From Methanocorpusculum sp. (GTDB lineage Archaea; Halobacteriota; Methanomicrobia; Methanomicrobiales; Methanocorpusculaceae), in contig DALTVZ010000030.1 of assembly GCA_029987315.1 (NCBI GenBank), positions 1 to 16,785 of the forward strand: a stretch of DNA of 16,785 nucleotides. Direction: 5' to 3'. The notes beneath the pieces are model-generated. The model was not told the DNA's origin. It did no database searches and saw only the letters and a program-made list of their open reading frames with translations. Shown here piece by piece: positions 14,602-16,785 of the stretch; the first letter of the stretch is position 1; the number at the start of each line of letters is the position of its first letter. A program made the translations under genes and the position numbers.

Positions 14602-15330
14602 ATGAATACCATCGGCATCTCCACAAACTGTGCCATGCGCCTCTCACTCAAACGTGTACTCGACATCTTGGAGCCGATCACAGATCTTGTGGAGATTCAG
14701 TGTGATGCATACCATTCTCTTTTTCGATACGCATCTGTTCTGGAGAAATTTGATCTTCGTTACACAATCCATGCTCCAACATCAGACGGCAACATCGCAG
14801 AACCTTTTGAACCTATCCGCAGAGCAAGTATCGAGGTGATCAAAGAGACAGCCGAGATCGCAGACTCCACAGGGGCAGAAAAATTAGTGATCCATCCCGG
14901 ATTTTGCCTGGATCCCACTGTCTGGGATCCTTCAATTTATGCACTACACAGATCCATCCAAGAGCTAGGAGCTCTTCAGGAAAAATTTTCCGTCCGGTTC
15001 GTAATGGAGAATCTAGGATCCATGGAATGTTGTCATTTTCAGAACACGGAACTTGTCCAAGAAATTCGTTTGGCAGGACTCGGCTTGACTCTGGATGTGG
15101 GGCACGCAAATCTTACCGGAACACTGGACGCATTTCTTCAAGAAAAACCAGATCATCTGCACCTCCATGACAATATAGGGATCGTCGATGAACACGCGGT
15201 GTGCGGGACAGGGACTGTGGATTTTTCAAAAATTTTGGGAGAAGTCGGAGATGCGACGCTTATTCTCGAAGTTCTCAGACTTGAGGATGTCAAGCCAAGT
15301 CTGGCGTATCTGGCTTTACTTGGGTATTAA
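14602..15330 (+). CDS. TIM-barrel sugar phosphate isomerase/epimerase-like protein (second copy)
   Basis: This 242-residue protein has the superfamily motif order HAPTSD (57-62), HPG (98-100), E136 in MENLGS, LDVGHA (164-169), HLHLHDN (185-191), DEH (196-198), G-x-GT (202-205) and E223. These are the expected metal ligands. ATG 14602 gives the family-like N-terminus MNTIGIST; an in-frame ATG at 14572 would overlap the ATPase gene by 8 nt and add 10 unlikely residues. It follows the importer ATPase closely and has no promoter of its own, so it seems to be part of the btuCD operon. A role in handling the imported ligand is an inference from position alone. It is homologous in motif order to the protein at 1787-2557 but distant. 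Confidence 0.82.
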   Translation: MNTIGISTNCAMRLSLKRVLDILEPITDLVEIQCDAYHSLFRYASVLEKFDLRYTIHAPTSDGNIAEPFEPIRRASIEVIKETAEIADSTGAEKLVIHPGFCLDPTVWDPSIYALHRSIQELGALQEKFSVRFVMENLGSMECCHFQNTELVQEIRLAGLGLTLDVGHANLTGTLDAFLQEKPDHLHLHDNIGIVDEHAVCGTGTVDFSKILGEVGDATLILEVLRLEDVKPSLAYLALLGY

Positions 15331-15363
15331 CTGAATAACGGAGATAGTGGGTAGCATGAAAAC

Positions 15364-15370
15364 TTTTTTT
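15364..15370 (+). terminator. T-run terminator of the btuC-D-isomerase operon
   Basis: Seven T residues lie 34 nt after the stop of the isomerase-like gene, before the alaS promoter. Confidence 0.55.
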
Positions 15371-15439
15371 ATTCTTTGCTGGATTCAAACATCACGTGAC
15401 CCAAAAACCTAACACAAACCCATTTAACTCCGTCAATCC

Positions 15440-15450
15440 AATAAATATAC
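15440..15450 (+). promoter_or_regulatory. TATA box of alaS
   Basis: The stretch AATAAATATAC is centred about 30 nt before the alaS ATG and predicts a short leader. A GAGGT Shine-Dalgarno-like run lies at 15463-15467, 7 nt before the start. Confidence 0.6.
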
Positions 15451-15474
15451 ACTATCTCTATCAGAGGTTTACCC

Positions 15475-16785
15475 ATGCTAGAAAACGAATATCAGCTTGA
15501 ATACTTCAAAGAAAACGGATTCATCCGCAAAATCTGTAAAAAATGCGGTTATGCATTTTGGACCCTTGACCCAAATAGAGAGATCTGCGGCGATGCACCG
15601 TGCGAACCATATCAGTTCATCGGAGATCCTATCTTCAAAAAACATAGCCTTGCGGAGATGCGGGAGGCATACCTGTCCTTCTTCGAGAAAAATGGTCACA
15701 CGAGGATCGGCAGATATCCAGTAGCTGCAAGATGGCGTGACGATATCTACCTGACCATAGCGTCCATCGCTGATTTCCAGCCGTTTGTAACAAGCGGGGT
15801 CTGCCCCCCACCGGCAAACCCGCTTACAATATCACAACCCTGTATCCGACTCAATGATTTGGATAATGTCGGAAGATCAGGCAGGCATTTCACCTGTTTT
15901 GAGATGATGGCACATCACGCTTTCAATACAGATGAGAAACCGATCTACTGGAAAGATCACTGTCTTGAACTCTGCAGTGGATTTGTTGAGTCTCTAGGCG
16001 GCGACATATTCAATCTCACCTACAAAGAAAACCCGTGGTTCGGCGGAGGGAATGCCGGAGCAAGTGTCGAGGTCTTAATGGGTGGCCTCGAAGTAGCCAC
16101 ACTCGTTTTCATGAATCTCTCCCGGAAAAATTCAGGCAAACCTCCGGTGAGTATTGAGGGCAAAGATTACTATGAGATGCCTCTTAGGATCGTCGACACT
16201 GGGTACGGACTGGAGAGGTTCACGTGGGCATCCTGTGGTACACCTACCGCGTATGATGCGGTTTTCCCTGAGATGATCCCGCGTATCCTTACATCAGCAG
16301 GAATGGAGGATCATCTTGATAACCCAGAAATCGAGCGCATCTTAGGTTTGAATGCAAAGTTTGCCGGTCTCATGGATATCCGCGGCGAAAAGATCCGTGA
16401 TCTGAGACAGCAGGTCGCCAACGCGACAAACATCTCACTTTCGAAACTGGAAGAGATTATCGTCCCGATGGAAAGTGTGTATGCACTCTGCGACCACACC
16501 AGATGCCTTGCGTATATGCTTGGTGATCTCATCGTCCCATCCAATGTCCGTGAAGGATATCTGGCCCGCCTGGTACTCCGCCGTAGCATCAGAATGATGC
16601 AGGACTTGAAACTCGATGAGGATCTTGGTGATCTTGTGGTTTCCCAGATGAAAACGGTCGGTCTTGCCAACTTTGAGCAGGATGAGGATATCGTTAGACA
16701 CATCATCAGTCGTGAGGTCGAGAAGTATGATACGACCATCGAACGCGGGACCAGAACTGTTCAGCGTGTTGGACAGTCGTATGTC
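15475..16785 (+). CDS. alaS: Alanyl-tRNA synthetase, archaeal type (partial, 3' end outside window)
   Basis: AlaRS charges tRNA-Ala. The visible 437 residues run off the window in frame and make up roughly the N-terminal half of the usual 900 or so. An archaeal N-terminal zinc-binding extension is present, with cysteines at 21, 24, 38 and 43 (CKKC...CGDAPC). The class II catalytic domain follows: YPVAARWRDDIYLTIASIADFQP, the motif 2 region RLNDLDNVGRSGRHFTCFEM, a GGGNAGASVEVLMGGLEVATLVFM segment, and motif 3 DTGYGLERFTW. The helical tRNA-recognition domain begins near CDHTRCLAYMLGDLIVPSNVREGYLARLVLRRSIR. The editing and C-terminal domains lie outside the window. ATG 15475 has GAGGT upstream and matches the family N-terminus. 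Confidence 0.96.
   Translation, partial: MLENEYQLEYFKENGFIRKICKKCGYAFWTLDPNREICGDAPCEPYQFIGDPIFKKHSLAEMREAYLSFFEKNGHTRIGRYPVAARWRDDIYLTIASIADFQPFVTSGVCPPPANPLTISQPCIRLNDLDNVGRSGRHFTCFEMMAHHAFNTDEKPIYWKDHCLELCSGFVESLGGDIFNLTYKENPWFGGGNAGASVEVLMGGLEVATLVFMNLSRKNSGKPPVSIEGKDYYEMPLRIVDTGYGLERFTWASCGTPTAYDAVFPEMIPRILTSAGMEDHLDNPEIERILGLNAKFAGLMDIRGEKIRDLRQQVANATNISLSKLEEIIVPMESVYALCDHTRCLAYMLGDLIVPSNVREGYLARLVLRRSIRMMQDLKLDEDLGDLVVSQMKTVGLANFEQDEDIVRHIISREVEKYDTTIERGTRTVQRVGQSYV

Noticed and set aside
1..16785. CRISPR array, insertion sequence, prophage or integrated element
   Set aside because: No regular repeats, transposase, integrase or phage gene; base composition and gene packing look even throughout.

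Overview
The window looks like chromosomal DNA of a methanogenic archaeon, most likely of the order Methanomicrobiales. Methanocorpusculum is my best guess, from general sequence character and not from any search. The archaeal evidence is an intron-bearing tRNA-Tyr with a C1-G72 pair, an archaeal tRNA-splicing endonuclease, archaeal-type TrpRS, PheS/PheT and AlaRS, and several archaea-typical small families (DUF1922, UPF0147, UPF0148, UPF0200). A V4R-domain regulator and surface proteins with PGF-CTERM-like tails add to it. There is no sign of phage, insertion sequence, CRISPR or genomic island; coding density is high.

Layout. Positions 3-113 (minus) hold tRNA-Tyr(GTA) with a roughly 35-nt intron and an encoded CCA end. 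A DUF1922 zinc-ribbon gene (247-495) converges on a UPF0147 gene (492-755, minus), and their stop codons overlap. Divergently from UPF0147 runs a compact operon at 877-3496: UPF0148 zinc ribbon, UPF0200 P-loop kinase-like protein, a TIM-barrel isomerase/endonuclease IV-like protein, and RNase Z. Next are a solitary HTH-V4R redox-type regulator (3589-4353) and a convergent secreted beta-propeller-like surface protein (4464-5663, minus). Divergent from the latter is the operon endA-trpS-pheS-pheT (5761-11090). A corrinoid/iron-type ABC importer follows: btuF-like binding protein (11204-12211), then permease, ATPase with a C-terminal extension, and a second TIM-barrel isomerase-like gene (12415-15330). 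The window ends inside alaS (15475 to the edge).

How the genes fit together. Much of the window concerns tRNA maturation and charging: an intron-containing tRNA, the endonuclease expected to splice it (EndA), the 3'-end nuclease RNase Z, and TrpRS, PheRS and AlaRS. Inserted between pheT and alaS is a vitamin B12/metal-chelate uptake unit. Its binding protein and permease genes have the same promoter octamer at the same distance from their start codons, although 203 bp containing a likely terminator and a perfect 9-bp inverted repeat separate them.

I found no wholly new system. The best leads are the uncharacterised Rossmann-like C-terminal domain on the BtuD-type ATPase with its overlapping isomerase-like partner, the inverted repeat before btuC, the Fe-S-like cysteine pattern in TrpRS, and the unusual fold competition in the tRNA-Tyr precursor.
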